A DNA stretch of 64,000 bases from Antedon mediterranea (GCF_964355755.1 NC_092677.1:1369001-1433000); one strand, 5' to 3'; counted from the stretch's first letter, positions 36,834 to 49,323 are shown. Notes: generated from the sequence alone by a model not told the origin. Numbers and translations: made by a program.

Positions 36834-36949
36834 TATACATGTTTAGAATATAAAAATAAAAGAAATACATTATTATTATTCCTATTATTAATGGAATATC
36901 ATTGGTTTGAAACTACAATCACATACATCTTGTTGATTTTGTTATAGAA

Positions 36950-37518
36950 TATATCCTAAATATTTATAATCTAAATAAACTTGTAACTAACACTTTTATG
37001 TTTCGTCTTACTAATAAAACATTACAACCTTATAGTTTGTTCTTTATTTACTAACGCATCCGAGATCCACTCATATAATACACGATTCTCCCAGACAAAT
37101 TTATTAAGCGATCTATCAAATTCTAAATTCAGACGCTCTTCAATTCTGTACAATGGCCCAAAATTATGGAAAAATATCCCCCCTTCTTTAAAAAATAAAC
37201 ATTCTCTTTCATCATTTAAATATCATTATAAAAACCTCTTGGTCTCAGTGTATGGTGAGTAGTCTCCTCTTTCCTTCTTTTTATATTTTTTTGTATTGGA
37301 TTTAAAGAGTTTTAAATGAATTGTAAATTATTTATATTTGGATTTACATAATATATTCTAAAATTTTTTACTATATTTCTTAATTTTATTTATTTATTTG
37401 GTTAACTTGGTGGTCGGTCTGTAATCTGATCGACTCCTGTTACAATTAATGGTTTCTAACTTGAACGCTTCATTTGTTTTATCATTTTCGTATATTTATC
37501 TGTAATTATTGTTTAAAA
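36950..37518 (+). mobile_element. LINE 3'-end fragment splitting a 3' UTR
   Basis: Plus-strand reading gives a decayed non-LTR C terminus (MFRLTNKTLQPYSLF ... YNGPKLWKNIPPSLKN ... FKYHYKNLL), which resembles the end of the element at 42473 in layout. The flanks are direct repeats of about 115 bp of the receptor 3' UTR (36835-36949 and 37519-37640); only the right-hand one keeps the AATAAA, at 37640. Confidence 0.65.
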
Positions 37519-37645
37519 TAATATACATGTTTAAAATATAAAAATAAAATAAATACATTATTATTATTATTCTTATTATTAATGGAATATCATTGGTTTG
37601 AAACTACAATCACATACATCTTGTTGATTTTATTATAGAAATAAA

Positions 37646-38602
37646 GAGAAATCATAACCTGTAGAAAGTGTTTTCTTTCTCTTGATTTAACTCTTTAACG
37701 CGTACAAATTTAACAACAAGGAAATGTGAATGCTGCAATTTGTAACATCATTAACAAAAAAAACCTCTATGTACCTATAGTGACATAATCTACCAGTGGT
37801 ATATAGAAACATTTGATGTAAAGATGAAAACCATAGACATACTTGAAAAATGTAAAAAAAGATAATTATGTAACTAACAACGATACATTTATTAAAAAAC
37901 TGTATTTCTTGTTTTGATTTGTTTTAATTAAACCTTGCTTGTACAAGACCAACTTTGATTTGTTACTGAATTTAAAGTTTGAATGCATTAGTACATTGAC
38001 ATATAATGACTATTCCAGCATAAGAAGGAAAATAAACTAGACAATCAATTCTTTTAACACGCGTGTAGTGTATTATTGTTATATAGCGTTCTTTAGTTTA
38101 GTTCGCCTCGAGATGTACGTTGTTTGCTTGCTGCCATATTTTATACAAAGAATTGAGTAAGTTCAAATTAATTTTTAAACTGAATTTTTAGATTCCTGGG
38201 AATTGGAACGGGGCTTTAAAGTATATGGGTGCGATTTTTATTTTGTTAATGATTTTTAAACAAATTTAAGAAATACCACAGTTTGAGTTTGCACTGTTTT
38301 GAACTACAAAACAATTTAATAATAATCACGTGTTTTATGATTTTATTTTAAATAATTGATACTATTAAAAAAGATTAATTGTATCATCTTGATTTGGACG
38401 CAAGTACAGTGCACTATAATTGTGAAGGAAATAAAACTAATATATCACAAGTATGAATAGCAATCCAGAATCACAACAACGACAGGAACAATCAATACTT
38501 CAGTATACAATACCGTAGGGTGTGGTAGAGTGCAAGACAATAAAAGTGAAATAGTCACCACCTAATAAAGCGGAAAAGATTTCCATATTCTATAGAACTG
38601 CG
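37646..38602. other. Spacer and E-type upstream block
   Basis: After the conserved 3' hairpin there is no gene. About 38395-38585 is the E-type upstream block (GAAGGAAATAAAACTAATAT, CAGGAACAATCAATACTTCA, TATACAATACC) in front of the only intact E-type signal exon in the window. Confidence 0.5.
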
Positions 38603-40785
38603 ATGGAGGCGAAATGTACAAGTGCGATGATTTTCCTGATTATTCAACTTTGTGTTTGTATGTACAAATATCAAAAAATATCTTTTTTTTCACAAAATGA
38701 CGCAATCATAAATCGTTATTTTTTTATTTTTTTTTTTAATTTAGTTTCAGATACAAGTGCACAAACACCAGTGACAGTGGATGCTGGTACAGTCAATGAG
38801 TTTGACAATGTAACAATGATGTGTACTCCGAACGTTTTTATAGGAGATTCGTTGAATCAACTGGTTTGGACAAAAGTTGATGACAATGGTGAACAACAAG
38901 GACCTGCTCTTGTGATTTCTACAGGACAAGCAACAAATGATCAATACAGTTTGTCCAATAATAATCTTATAATAACTGAGGTTGTAAGAGGTGATACAGG
39001 CAACTATAAATGTACTGTTAGCACCAATCTTGGAAATCCTGGTGAAGACTCTGCTGCACTTACAGTCAATTGTAAGTATTAGAATTTTATGAATATACAT
39101 TTCAGAGTGGGAGAAAGCTGCTTAGAAATTTACTCTATGTTAGACTATTGACTATCCCAAATGTTTATTTACATGTTTATAACATTGTAAAAACACACAC
39201 AAGGTACAATATTTAACAAGTAGAGTATTCTATTGTTCTTTATATTTAATTAAAATGTTTTTCTTGAATGTTTACACACATGCCTTGTTGATAAATAGTA
39301 TTTGTAGCACAAACAAATTATTATAAAAATGTATCATGAAAATAAGCTGTGTTTATGGTAATACATTTAATAGACAAAGACAAAGAGTATTTTAAAAATT
39401 GTTATGTAAATTTTTCATGAACAGATCTTGACAACCCAGGTTTGAAGCTAATGTCTAACGATCATGAAACAGCAATATTTGAATGTACTGAACCTGATGG
39501 ATTCCCAACACCAATTACCGTCGCATGGATCAAAGATGGCAATGAGCTTGGTGTTTCTGATACAGACAAGTATCCGTTTTCTGATACAACATTAACGATT
39601 AATGACGTCGATGGGGCAGATGAAGGAGTTTATCAGTGTAGATCTGAGAACGATGCTTATAGTGGAAATGAGGGAAAACTTAGCACTACTGCTACACTGT
39701 CAATAGGTTGGTTGGAATAAACATTTTGATAAATAATATATTTATTGGCATCATAGTATAGTATAAGTATTTTATGCATGTCATAATTATAACCGAAAAT
39801 AAAGCACAGCTTTAGCGAAATCTAAAAGTTTCAGTTTATTTTAGTTATTAAGGGTTATTTTTATAATATGAACGCATGGCGTGTTTTACTAAATATTGCT
39901 TGTTTGTTTTATATTTCTTTAGCATTGACAACAAATTCTTATATACCCGGTAAGTCAACTACACGTAGGTTTTGTTTGCTTGCATTTTTATTTATTGTAA
40001 ATTTCCGGGTTTTGTTTTGCATTGCCACAAGCAAATAAAAAAAGGATAGACATTGGAGGGGATATGCCACGCCTCATCCCTAGGATCTGCATGAATGCTT
40101 AAAGGGAAAATAATGATAACCTTTTTATAATATATTCGTCAACACTACATTATTGTAAACATGTCTAAAATGACATGGTAACACTGTACTAATTGTTTAG
40201 TTTTAAGTACAGAGTTTCCAAAGAGTGAGGGCGTTTGTAATTCAACAGGTCTTGTTGTTGGAATGACGTTTGTTGGTGTGCTCATTGGATTCATTCTCTG
40301 TTTGCTTGTGGGTTTTATTATCAGCAAAATAAAGAGATCAAATCCAAAGGTAAAGTATAATTTTGAAAGTAGCCCCAGCAAAAGAGATAGGCATAGAATG
40401 ACCAAGGGTTTAAAATACCGCACACTTGAGTAATGATTTTAACATTAAATATGTTTTATTTTAAAGGTACCTACATCAAAAAACACCAACCAATCAGGGG
40501 TAAGGATGCTATACTGTACTTCAACTTTAAGTATTCACTTTCTCTTGTCATCATCATCATCATCATTTATTATTACCATTGTCACCATCATATCAAAAGG
40601 TTTACACGATTTTCATTCTTCTTTTTCCATGCACTAAACTGTTGTATTATGTTTAGCAGCAGGCGTATATGACTTATACTGAAGAGACAGATAAAGAAAC
40701 AAACCACACATACCAAGATTTACAGAAGAAAGACGATAATCAAGCTGTATATGTAAATGTTAAAGCCAAGAAGGACAACAGATAA
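38603..40785 (+). CDS. Two-Ig-domain transmembrane receptor, type E, gene 10
   Basis: Seven exons: 38603-38657, 38751-39071, 39425-39706, 39923-39949, 40201-40349, 40467-40499, 40657-40785. The sum is 996 nt and 331 residues. This is the only intact E-type gene: signal MEAKCTSAMIFLIIQLCV with GTATGT donor. The V domain has MMCTPNV, LVWTKVD and GNYKC. The I-set domain is short (94 codons, PGLKLMSND start) with FECTE, AWIKD and EGVYQC. The stalk reads ALTTNSYIP. The transmembrane exon ends SKIKRSNPK, more basic than others. The tail has TEETD in place of TGETD, then YQDL and YVNV. The tail exon and 495 bp of flank are tandemly duplicated just downstream. Confidence 0.85.
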
Positions 40786-41649
40786 TACATTATTCAAGAT
40801 AAATTAATACAATATTAATTATTGTTATTGGAATATCATACTTACAAGTTTTTACTTATAAGTGTTACCTATAGTGAAACTGACAGAACCACGGTATATC
40901 GCAACATGTGATATAACGAAGAAAACCATCACACATTGTTTTAAAAATGTAACAGTTTATTCAAATGAATAAGTTGTTCGTTATTTTGTAATTTTGTAAT
41001 TATATAATTAATTTGCTTTAGTATACCAACTTTGATTTGTTACTTTGAATGTAATGTTATAATGCATAAGTACAACACCAATACGCTTGTTCTTTTGTAT
41101 TATTATTATTATTATTAATTTTATTTCGCTTATGAGATGTGCATTGGTTGCTTGCAGGCGTATATGACTTATACTGAAGAGACAGATAAAGAAACAAACC
41201 ACACATACCAAGATTTACAGAAGAAAGACGATAATCAAGCTGTATATGTAAATGTTAAAGCCAAGAAGGACAACAGATAATACATTATTCAAGATAAATT
41301 AATACAATATTAATTATTGTTATTGGAATATCATACTTACAAGTTTTTACTTATAAGTGTTACCTATAGTGAAACTGACAGAACCACGGTATATCGCAAC
41401 ATGTGATATAACGAAGAAAACCATCACACATTGTTTTAAAAATGTAACAGTTTATTCAAATGAATAAGTTGTTCGTTATTTTGTAATTTTGTAATTATAT
41501 AATTAATTTGCTTTAGTATACCAACTTTGATTTGTTACTTTGAATGTAATGTTATAATGCATAAGTACAACACCAATACGCTTGTTCTTTTGTATTATTA
41601 TTATTATTATTAATTTTATTTCGCTTATGAGATGTGCATTGGTTGCTTG
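40660..41649 (+). repeat. 495-bp tandem duplication including the tail exon
   Basis: 40660-41154 and 41155-41649 are near-identical head-to-tail copies. The second contains a full tail coding segment (41158-41280) in front of which the duplication joint creates TTGGTTGCTTGCAG, a plausible new acceptor. Either tail could therefore be spliced to the juxtamembrane exon at 40467. Confidence 0.85.
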
Positions 41650-42262
41650 CTGCCATTTTCCATCTGCGTAAGCAGTGGTGGCGCCAGCGGGGGAGGGGGG
41701 GGGACTACGGGGGCTGTATCTCCCTCGCCGGGGAGCCTATCCCCCACGTCGGGGAACGTGAGTACTTTTCGTCGGGGAATATAATATACAGTAAAAATCA
41801 TTCGCGTTCACTTCGTAGCTTCAGCGACTAGAAAACCGCGAAGTTCCATTTTTTTTAAGTACGTCGGAGATGGCTATTACACTTTATTATGCATGCATTA
41901 TTGCCAGCGATCTAATAAACAATAGGTATGCACTTGTCTGGCGGTGTCCCTTTGTACGAATCGTTTAACATTGGGCCCGGCCGCGAATTTTTTTTTCGTA
42001 CATAAAACGTCACAAAATAAACATGAATAATTCATCAGTTAAATTTGTTGTTCCGTGTGAACCCAAGCGTATAGCAACAAGAAATGATTTAATACACAAC
42101 TGCGATACGATTCTTTCTACAATAGGCCTAGGATTCTAGGTCAATTCACGTGATTGCCTTCGCGCACTCTTCTTCACACACACGTGTGAGGGTGCTATGC
42201 GGCGTGGGTAGACGTGTTTTTTTAGCGGCTCCGTGATTAACACGCGCTAGGCCCAAACAATC

Positions 42263-42463
42263 ATGGTAACGAAGAAAGAACTAGAAGAGATCATTGAAAC
42301 TATTACACAAGTACCAAATATGTTAACCAAGAAAGAACTGGAAGAGAGCAAGCAGTCACTGGACCTCAGTTCTCAGTTGGAAGAACTCAAGGAAGATCAA
42401 AAGAAACAGAAGGAGATTAGTGAATCTTCTTTAATCATATTGCAATTAAGACAACCAATATAA
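42263..42463 (+). CDS. Short coiled-coil-like frame upstream of the LINE ORF
   Basis: 66 codons rich in Lys and Glu with a repeated KKELEE segment, likely coiled-coil. It stands just before the endonuclease/reverse-transcriptase frame, where ORF1 of non-LTR elements sits, but is much shorter than usual, so it is probably a truncated or vestigial ORF1. No RNA-binding motif is seen. Confidence 0.35.
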   Translation: MVTKKELEEIIETITQVPNMLTKKELEESKQSLDLSSQLEELKEDQKKQKEISESSLIILQLRQPI

Positions 42464-42472
42464 ACCTTACTT

Positions 42473-45400
42473 ATGGAAGAATCTTTAATTGACCTTAATT
42501 TAGGCTCCCTTTCATCATCTGTGTTTAATCCTAGCAATCTTGACGGAGATAGAGATCCTGATAATAACATTCTAAATAATATGAATTGGGAGTGCAATTA
42601 CTACACAGATGAACAATTTAGTAGAGAATGTAATATTAAAAATAAGTTTACTATTATTCATTTTAATAGTCGTAGTATGGGTGCAAATTTTGACAAAATA
42701 AAAAATTATTTATCAGAGTTGGGAGCATCACCTGACGTAATTGCAATTACAGAAACGTGGATACGACCTGATAATCCGATTACTTTTCACATTAATGGCT
42801 ATGTATTTTATAGTATTTCAAGACAAGAAAAGTATGGAGGGGGTGTTGCTCTTTTTATAAGAGAAAGTCTTAAACATAATGTTGTTGATAATATGTCATC
42901 CGTGATACCCGACTGCTGTGAATATATTTCTGCTATTGTCTATATTAATAATTCTAATCCAATTTACATATCATGTATATATCGTGCACCTGGTACAGAT
43001 ATAAAAATATTTACCGACACATTTTCAGATTTGGTCAAGTCCATGAATGATAAGCGGTTATTTATATGTGGTGACTGGAATATAGATCTACTTAAACATG
43101 AGAGTAATTGGGACACTAAATGTTTTATTGATAATAGTTTTAGTTTAGGACTTTTTCCTCTAATTACCAAACCAACAAGAATAACAGAAACAACAGCAAC
43201 CTTAATAGATAATTGTTTCACTTCTGATGTTCATTCTGTTATAAAAAGTGGTATCTTGATTAACGATATCACAGATCATTTACCAATTTTTACAACAATT
43301 AATTATAATGTTACGCCAAGTATTGCACATGAATATATTACTAAAAGATATTTTACTGAGGTTAAAATGAATGCTTTAAAAAATGATTTGCGTTGCACTG
43401 ATTGGAACAGTGTATTTAATGAAGAAGATCCAAATAATGCTTACGATGTTTTTAATGGTAATTTTATATACCTATTCAATAAATATTTCCCTCCCCAAAA
43501 GATTAAATTGACACAAAAAAGTAATTCAAAACCCTGGCTCACACCTGGCCTAATTAATGCATGTAAAAAGAAGAATAATCTATATAAACATTTTTTAAAA
43601 GATCGAACACAACTGTCTTCAAAAAAGTATAAGCAATACAAAAATAAGCTAACAAATATTCTAAGAAATGCTGAGAAACAATATTATAATAACTTATTAT
43701 TATTAAAACAAAATGATATTAGGGGTACTTGGAGTATCATAAATGGTCTGATTAAAACAAGAAATTATGGAAATCTGCCAAAAGATTTTATCGATAATCC
43801 TGTTGATACTATAAATGGTTTCAATACTTTTTTTGCTACCGTAGGACCTAACCTAGCCAAAAAAATAACAAGTCAATTTCCAAGTCGTGATAGTCCCAAT
43901 GATTATATTAAAAAACGTATTCCAAATTCTATTTTTTTAGAGGCCACTTCCAAAGTAGAATTAATTACAGAAGTGAACTTATTTAAGTCTAAAAATTCCA
44001 GCGGACATGATGACGTACCTATGTCAATAGTTAAACACATTATATACGAAATCAGTGAGCCATTGACACATATTTTTAATCGTTCGCTTGAGACTGGTAT
44101 TTTCCCAGATACCCTTAAGATTGCAAAAATTGTTCCCATCTTCAAAGCTGGGGATAAAAGTAGTTTTTCAAATTATCGACCGATCTCCTTGCTGCCCCAA
44201 TTTTCTAAAATTTTTGAAAAATTATTTAACAACCGTCTGTTGAAATTTATTGACAAATTTAACATTCTATACTCAGGACAATTTGGTTTTAGGAAAAATA
44301 TGTCCACTAGCCATGCATTGCTTCACTTTTCCGAGTATATACTTAAAGAGATGGACAGGTCTAACTATACAATCGGAATTTTTATTGACTTAAAAAAGGC
44401 GTTTGATACCATCGACCACAATATCCTTATAAAAAAACTTGAAGCTTATGGTATTCGTGGAATTGCCAATAAATGGATCCAAAATTATCTTTCTAACAGA
44501 AAACAATTTGTGACAATACGTGGTGATACCACCTCAGAATTATCAGACATTTTATGTGGCATCCCACAGGGATCTATTTTGGGGCCCACTTTATTCCTTT
44601 TATATATTAATGACATTTGTAATGCTTCTTCCCTATTGAAATACACGCTTTATGCTGATGATACGAACATACTTTTTTCTGGTAAGAACCTGCAATGTAT
44701 CTGTAATATTATTAATGATGAGCTAAAAAAAATTGATACTTGGTTTAAGGTAAATAAATTGACGTTGAATCATAGTAAGACAAAGTATATTGTTTTTAGT
44801 CGCAAAAACAATTATGAACCAACCAATTTAGTTATTAGTGGTGTTGCAATTGAACGGGTAAATAAAATAAAGTTTTTAGGAGTTATTATTGATGGAAAAC
44901 TAAATTGGAAGTATCATATTGAATATATTCATTCCAAAATTTCTAAAAGTATTGGAATTATTTATAAAGTAAAACATTTACTAAATACATCAGCTTTATT
45001 TAAATTATATAATTCATTAGTTTTGCCATATTTTACATATTGTTGTGAAGTCTGGGGTAATACCTTTAAAACTAATTTAAATTGTTTATACATATTACAA
45101 AAAAAGGCACTCAGACTTGTTATGAAAGTCCCATACACCAGTCCAAGTAAACCAATTTTTAATTTTTTTAAAACTCTTGATCTTTATAATTTAATAAAAC
45201 TATATACCGTTTCTCTAATGCATAAAGCTTTTCATAACTTACTCCCAGTGATTGTTCAAAATAATTTCATTTTATGCTCAGCTGTCCACGATAAATACAC
45301 GCGACAAAAACACCATTTCTACCCACAATTTAAAAGAACCACTCAAAAATCATTAAGTTTAGTTAGTAAAGGGGTTGAACTTTGGCGTGATATACCTGAG

Positions 45401-45478
45401 ACTCTTAAGTTACTTAAGAATCCTATAACTTTTAAAATAAAATACAAAAATAAATTACTTTTGCAATACTCTGATTAG
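42473..45478 (+). CDS. Non-LTR retrotransposon endonuclease / reverse transcriptase
   Basis: An uninterrupted 1001-residue frame. The APE-type endonuclease is at about 58-272: N65 (HFNSRS), E94 (ITETW), D201 and N203 (GDWN), D246 and D268-H269 (TDHLP). The reverse transcriptase is at about 500-780: NYRPISLL, FGFRKNMSTSHAL, FIDLKKAFD with D639, GIPQGSILGP near 697, and YADD at 727-730; then a thumb with FLGVIIDGKLNW. All catalytic residues I can check are present. No RNase H domain is evident. The layout fits the CR1/Jockey supergroup; the clade is uncertain. The element's 3' end is probably the GAAACAAACAAACAAACG tail near 45761-45780. It nests inside the hAT-like element. Confidence 0.9.
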   Translation: MEESLIDLNLGSLSSSVFNPSNLDGDRDPDNNILNNMNWECNYYTDEQFSRECNIKNKFTIIHFNSRSMGANFDKIKNYLSELGASPDVIAITETWIRPDNPITFHINGYVFYSISRQEKYGGGVALFIRESLKHNVVDNMSSVIPDCCEYISAIVYINNSNPIYISCIYRAPGTDIKIFTDTFSDLVKSMNDKRLFICGDWNIDLLKHESNWDTKCFIDNSFSLGLFPLITKPTRITETTATLIDNCFTSDVHSVIKSGILINDITDHLPIFTTINYNVTPSIAHEYITKRYFTEVKMNALKNDLRCTDWNSVFNEEDPNNAYDVFNGNFIYLFNKYFPPQKIKLTQKSNSKPWLTPGLINACKKKNNLYKHFLKDRTQLSSKKYKQYKNKLTNILRNAEKQYYNNLLLLKQNDIRGTWSIINGLIKTRNYGNLPKDFIDNPVDTINGFNTFFATVGPNLAKKITSQFPSRDSPNDYIKKRIPNSIFLEATSKVELITEVNLFKSKNSSGHDDVPMSIVKHIIYEISEPLTHIFNRSLETGIFPDTLKIAKIVPIFKAGDKSSFSNYRPISLLPQFSKIFEKLFNNRLLKFIDKFNILYSGQFGFRKNMSTSHALLHFSEYILKEMDRSNYTIGIFIDLKKAFDTIDHNILIKKLEAYGIRGIANKWIQNYLSNRKQFVTIRGDTTSELSDILCGIPQGSILGPTLFLLYINDICNASSLLKYTLYADDTNILFSGKNLQCICNIINDELKKIDTWFKVNKLTLNHSKTKYIVFSRKNNYEPTNLVISGVAIERVNKIKFLGVIIDGKLNWKYHIEYIHSKISKSIGIIYKVKHLLNTSALFKLYNSLVLPYFTYCCEVWGNTFKTNLNCLYILQKKALRLVMKVPYTSPSKPIFNFFKTLDLYNLIKLYTVSLMHKAFHNLLPVIVQNNFILCSAVHDKYTRQKHHFYPQFKRTTQKSLSLVSKGVELWRDIPETLKLLKNPITFKIKYKNKLLLQYSD

Positions 45479-45780
45479 AACAGGTTTTTTTTTTTTATCT
45501 TTTTTCTTTTTACAATTACATCTTACTCTCTGAGAAATCTTTTTTGTTTTTTTAAGATAAAGAAAAAAAAAGAAACTTTCTTAAAAGTTACATTTTGTTT
45601 GCCTATGCCGTTGTGCCTTTGTTTCATATTACTATTTATAAACTGTTTTGTAACAGGGGGTTTCTACTTATAAGCTGTGCTTCAGAGATTCCCCCTTTCC
45701 ATTCTTTCATTTTTGTAATGAATATTTATGTATTGTTTTATTTTGTTGTGAATGGAAATAAAGAAACAAACAAACAAACG

Positions 45781-46357
45781 TTCACTATGCAAAATGTGTC
45801 GAGGCTAATCGACAGCTAGGCAAGACATTAAACTAAGTAGTAATTGGAAATAGCCCAAAGAAAGCTTAGACCCACAAGAATAAAGAATGTGTATAATTTG
45901 TGTACTGTATTTTTTTAATTCTGCTATTTTATTATCAAACAATATGCATGTACTCAAAGGAACTTTAAAAATGCGCGTATATGAACACATGAGATGGGAA
46001 GATTAGACCCACGAGAATAAAAAATGTATTTTTGTGTAATGTTTTATTGTTTAATTTTGCTGATTTATTACTCGGACTGTGTCATACCATGGAGTAAAGA
46101 TTTTACTCCATGGTCATACCTAACTAACACACACGTCACACACACCAACACAGTACTACTAGAATATACATGGGTTTAGAGACTAGTAATTAGGCCTAAT
46201 AGTATCAATAGAAACTATAATTTTAACACGTAATTCTTTAGTAATAAATTATATTAAAAACACCATAAACTAAAGGCTGATTATTTCGACAATCCACACA
46301 AAACGCCGCTATTCTATTATGAAATCGCACGCGGCAACAACAGCGGAGATAGGCCTA
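45781..46357. other. AT-rich interior of the hAT-like element
   Basis: Two related segments share the phrase TAGACCCAC(A/G)AGAATAAA (near 45868 and 46004). A short perfect hairpin, CCATGGAGTAAA / TTTACTCCATGG, lies near 46088-46113. No gene is seen. Confidence 0.4.
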
Positions 46358-46984
46358 GAATCGTACCGCACTTGTGTAAACTGTAATCACTTCTTGTTGC
46401 TATACGCTTGGGTGCACACGGAACAAGAAAATTTAACTGATGAATTATTCATGTTTATTTTGTGACGTTTCATGAGGGGGTCCCCAACTTATGTACGAAA
46501 AAAAAAATCGCGGCCCGGCCCATCGCGGTTTACGCGTGATATCATGTTCCACCCAGGGACCAGAATGTGTACTGTGTAGTTAATTTCCAGGCGAAGTTTA
46601 CTGACGCGTTACGTCGTGTACTGTGTATCGACAGCAAAAGGGTACGAATTATCTTCGCGATCTATTTATTGTTCATATGTTCAATTTTTTAATTTACGAT
46701 TACCGTGGGGTACCTGAACCTGAAATAGACGTTTTTCACTGTAGGCTCGGCCTACATCACTAAACAAAAAACCATGCCATTTTCGTTTAGCCAACATCTT
46801 ATTATAGTTAAGTTATTACATTTCCAATGTCCTGTATGTCATGAACTGCCTGTACATCGAAATTCCAGATTCACATCTGGGAAATAAACTGATTTCCCCG
46901 ATGGAAAATGGTCTACGCTTGTAGACGCATTCCCCTCCAAATAAAATTTAAAAGGGTAACTTGTTTAGGCCTCTATGTCTGAAA

Positions 46985-47706
46985 TTTTTTTAAGTATAGG
47001 TGTAATTTTTGAAGACCTGCATCTCTAGTTTTCAAAATTGTCTTAGCTCAACCGTCCTAAATTATAGAGCTGGTCATGTATACTCACCGTACATTTTGTT
47101 TCATATTTCGATGTACAATATACAGTCAGTGCATTGAACCTTGAGCTCTATTTTTTCATTTTTTTTTTATATCCATGGTAGGGCTGGAGACGTACCGGTA
47201 TATATCTTGTGTTATGCTTCGAAGTATAATAAGTTAAATTTCCAGGACCTAGCAACTCTATTTTTAGAATGTTCTTAGCTCCACCCCAACCATGGTGGGC
47301 TGGACCTATAATTTCGTTTCATATTCAATGTTTTGCAGGGACCTAGCAGCTCTATTTTTGACAATTTTCTTAGCTCTGGTTCTGTAGACTTATAATTTCG
47401 TTTCATTTATCAATATGGGCCTATATAAGTGCAATTTCCAGGTACCTAGCAGGTCTATTTTTCACAATTTTCTAAGCAGCTCAACCCTAATGTTTGGGCT
47501 GGTCCTGGAGCCTTATATATTTTGTTTCTTTTTTTCGAAATACTATAATCCAATATCCGGGGACCTAACAACTCTAGTTGTTTAAATGTCCTTAGCTCCA
47601 TTTCAACCTCGGTGGGCTTGTTGTCTGATAGACTTGTAATTTTGTTTTATATATCAATGTATAATTGCAATTTCTGGGGACCTAGCAGCTCTATTTTTCA
47701 AAATTG
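46985..47706. repeat. Tandem 100-117-bp units near the right end of the hAT-like element
   Basis: About six diverged units recur, each starting near GGACCTAGCAGCTCTATTTTT, followed by TTCTTAGCTC, a GGGCTGG patch and TTTCGTTTCATAT. Related phrases appear in the element at 59214-60773. Subterminal repeats in hAT elements can bind transposase; that role here is inferred. Confidence 0.6.
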
Positions 47707-47815
47707 GCGGCCCCCTGGCCCCAAGCCAAGTGATGCTCGCTTCACTCGCATAGCCCCCCGACGGGGAATTTAGCCCCGGCGTCGGAAAGATCCTGGCGCC
47801 ACCCCTGTGCGTAAG

Positions 47816-49323
47816 TTAAAATTGATTTGACATTCTCGCGCTTTTATATTTCTGAGTTTGATTTGAGTTTCCACTGATTGACTCTTGAATATGTATATTA
47901 CGATTATTAATTTCACCATCACAGATCTAGTAAACGCAGTTCCAAATCAATTGTCTTGGTTTATTGATATTACATACGGTACTCTCATTACTCTTCACAG
48001 TCATTTTAATAAACATAAATCAATATGATATATTATGATTTAGATTTTGAAGGGATTTTGAATGAAATTCAATGTGAACGAATTTAGAATGTGACCGTTT
48101 TATAGAGCCTCTGAATTTTTGTATTTTGAATTTGTTTTTAAAACCAAGTACCGTAAGCTAATTTCCTCTTTATAAGAATGTAAACAAAATATGGTTTAGG
48201 GGTGTAGTGGTAATACCTTATTTTCCTTGAAGCATAACAATGAGTACGGTAAATCTAATCTGGTGACAGGGATAGCATTCAATTATACCCGTGCGCGAGT
48301 TTGGTTGCAATAATATTTCATTTCTGTTTTTAAATGTTAATGTTACGAGTATACTGTAATTTGATCATCTTAATGATTCAATAAATTTGACATGAACTGA
48401 AGTACAGTACACTATGAGGAAGTAAAAATAATATATCAAGAAGTAGCAAAATCAGTCCATACTCATATAACAGGAACAATCAATAAGTACGTATACAATA
48501 CGATAATTAGAGTGTGGTAGAGTGCGAGACAATAATAGCGAAACAGATCTGCACCTTATGCAGCGGAATTTAAACATTTCCTTTTCATACAAATTCGCAC
48601 CCATACATTTTTTTGCAGTAAAAAACAATCGCAGGTAGTTAATTTCTCTGGACATTCACCGGCAAAAAGTAAGTTGTTGCAAGATGTTTTATCAAATTAT
48701 TTTCAATTGTTTTACTGAATGTTTGGATAGTTTAGATAATTCGTGATAAACGAACAATAATCCTAGTACGTTATAGCATGATCTAGAGGAAGTAAACATT
48801 GTTATATCAAAGTGTACATGGCTTGACAATTCACATTTCTGACACTGTATAGGAAGAATGAATATTTTACGTGAGGTAATTTCCCGACTGTAAAATCAAC
48901 GATGAGTATGATGATCAACTTTCCTCATTCACATTCTTTTAGAAAGATATAACTGGTAAAGAAAGCCTGTCTAGTGTGGTAATGATAGAGGTCCGAACAT
49001 GAATAACTTCGGCTTTAGAAGTCACGATGCTTAATTGTTATGACCCTGTATAACCAAATTATGATGGGTTGAACAATTGTATTCTTATTGACATAAGAAA
49101 AACTATTATCTCTAAACAGCAACATGAATGAATTGCGGAGAGCAGAAACATGAACACTAGTTGATCATACCCAGTATCATGATGTTGCTGTTGTATGATA
49201 ATGAAAATAGATACATACCGAGAATCGGCTGACTTATCTCAGGAGTCGGAGTAGTCATGGTTTGTAATTTACAAGTCTGTAATCCTGCTGGCTCTGACGC
49301 GATTCATTTTCTTTACAGATTTA
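47816..49323. other. Type B upstream region (second copy)
   Basis: This matches about 6021-7808, with an internal deletion relative to it near 48245. GAGGAAGT occurs near 48416. No coding region is seen before the signal exon at 49324. Confidence 0.5.

Larger units (their letters stand above)
41673..47807. mobile_element. hAT-like DNA transposon, 6.1 kb, non-autonomous, carrying a LINE
   Basis: The ends are CAGTGGTGGCGCCAG and the inverted CAGGGGTGGCGCCAG (14 of 15 match). The target TGCGTAAG is duplicated at 41665-41672 and 47808-47815. The paralogous block at about 6013-6035 reads straight through with one copy, which is the empty site. Terminal CAG and 8-bp duplications are hallmarks of the hAT superfamily. 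I find no transposase. Inside are two long inverted arms (about 41973-42114 and 46358-46521), a non-LTR retrotransposon, and about six tandem 100-117-bp units near the right end. Confidence 0.85.

Noticed and set aside
42964-44145. Minus-strand frames inside the LINE ORF
   Set aside because: They are shadows of the 1001-codon reverse-transcriptase frame.
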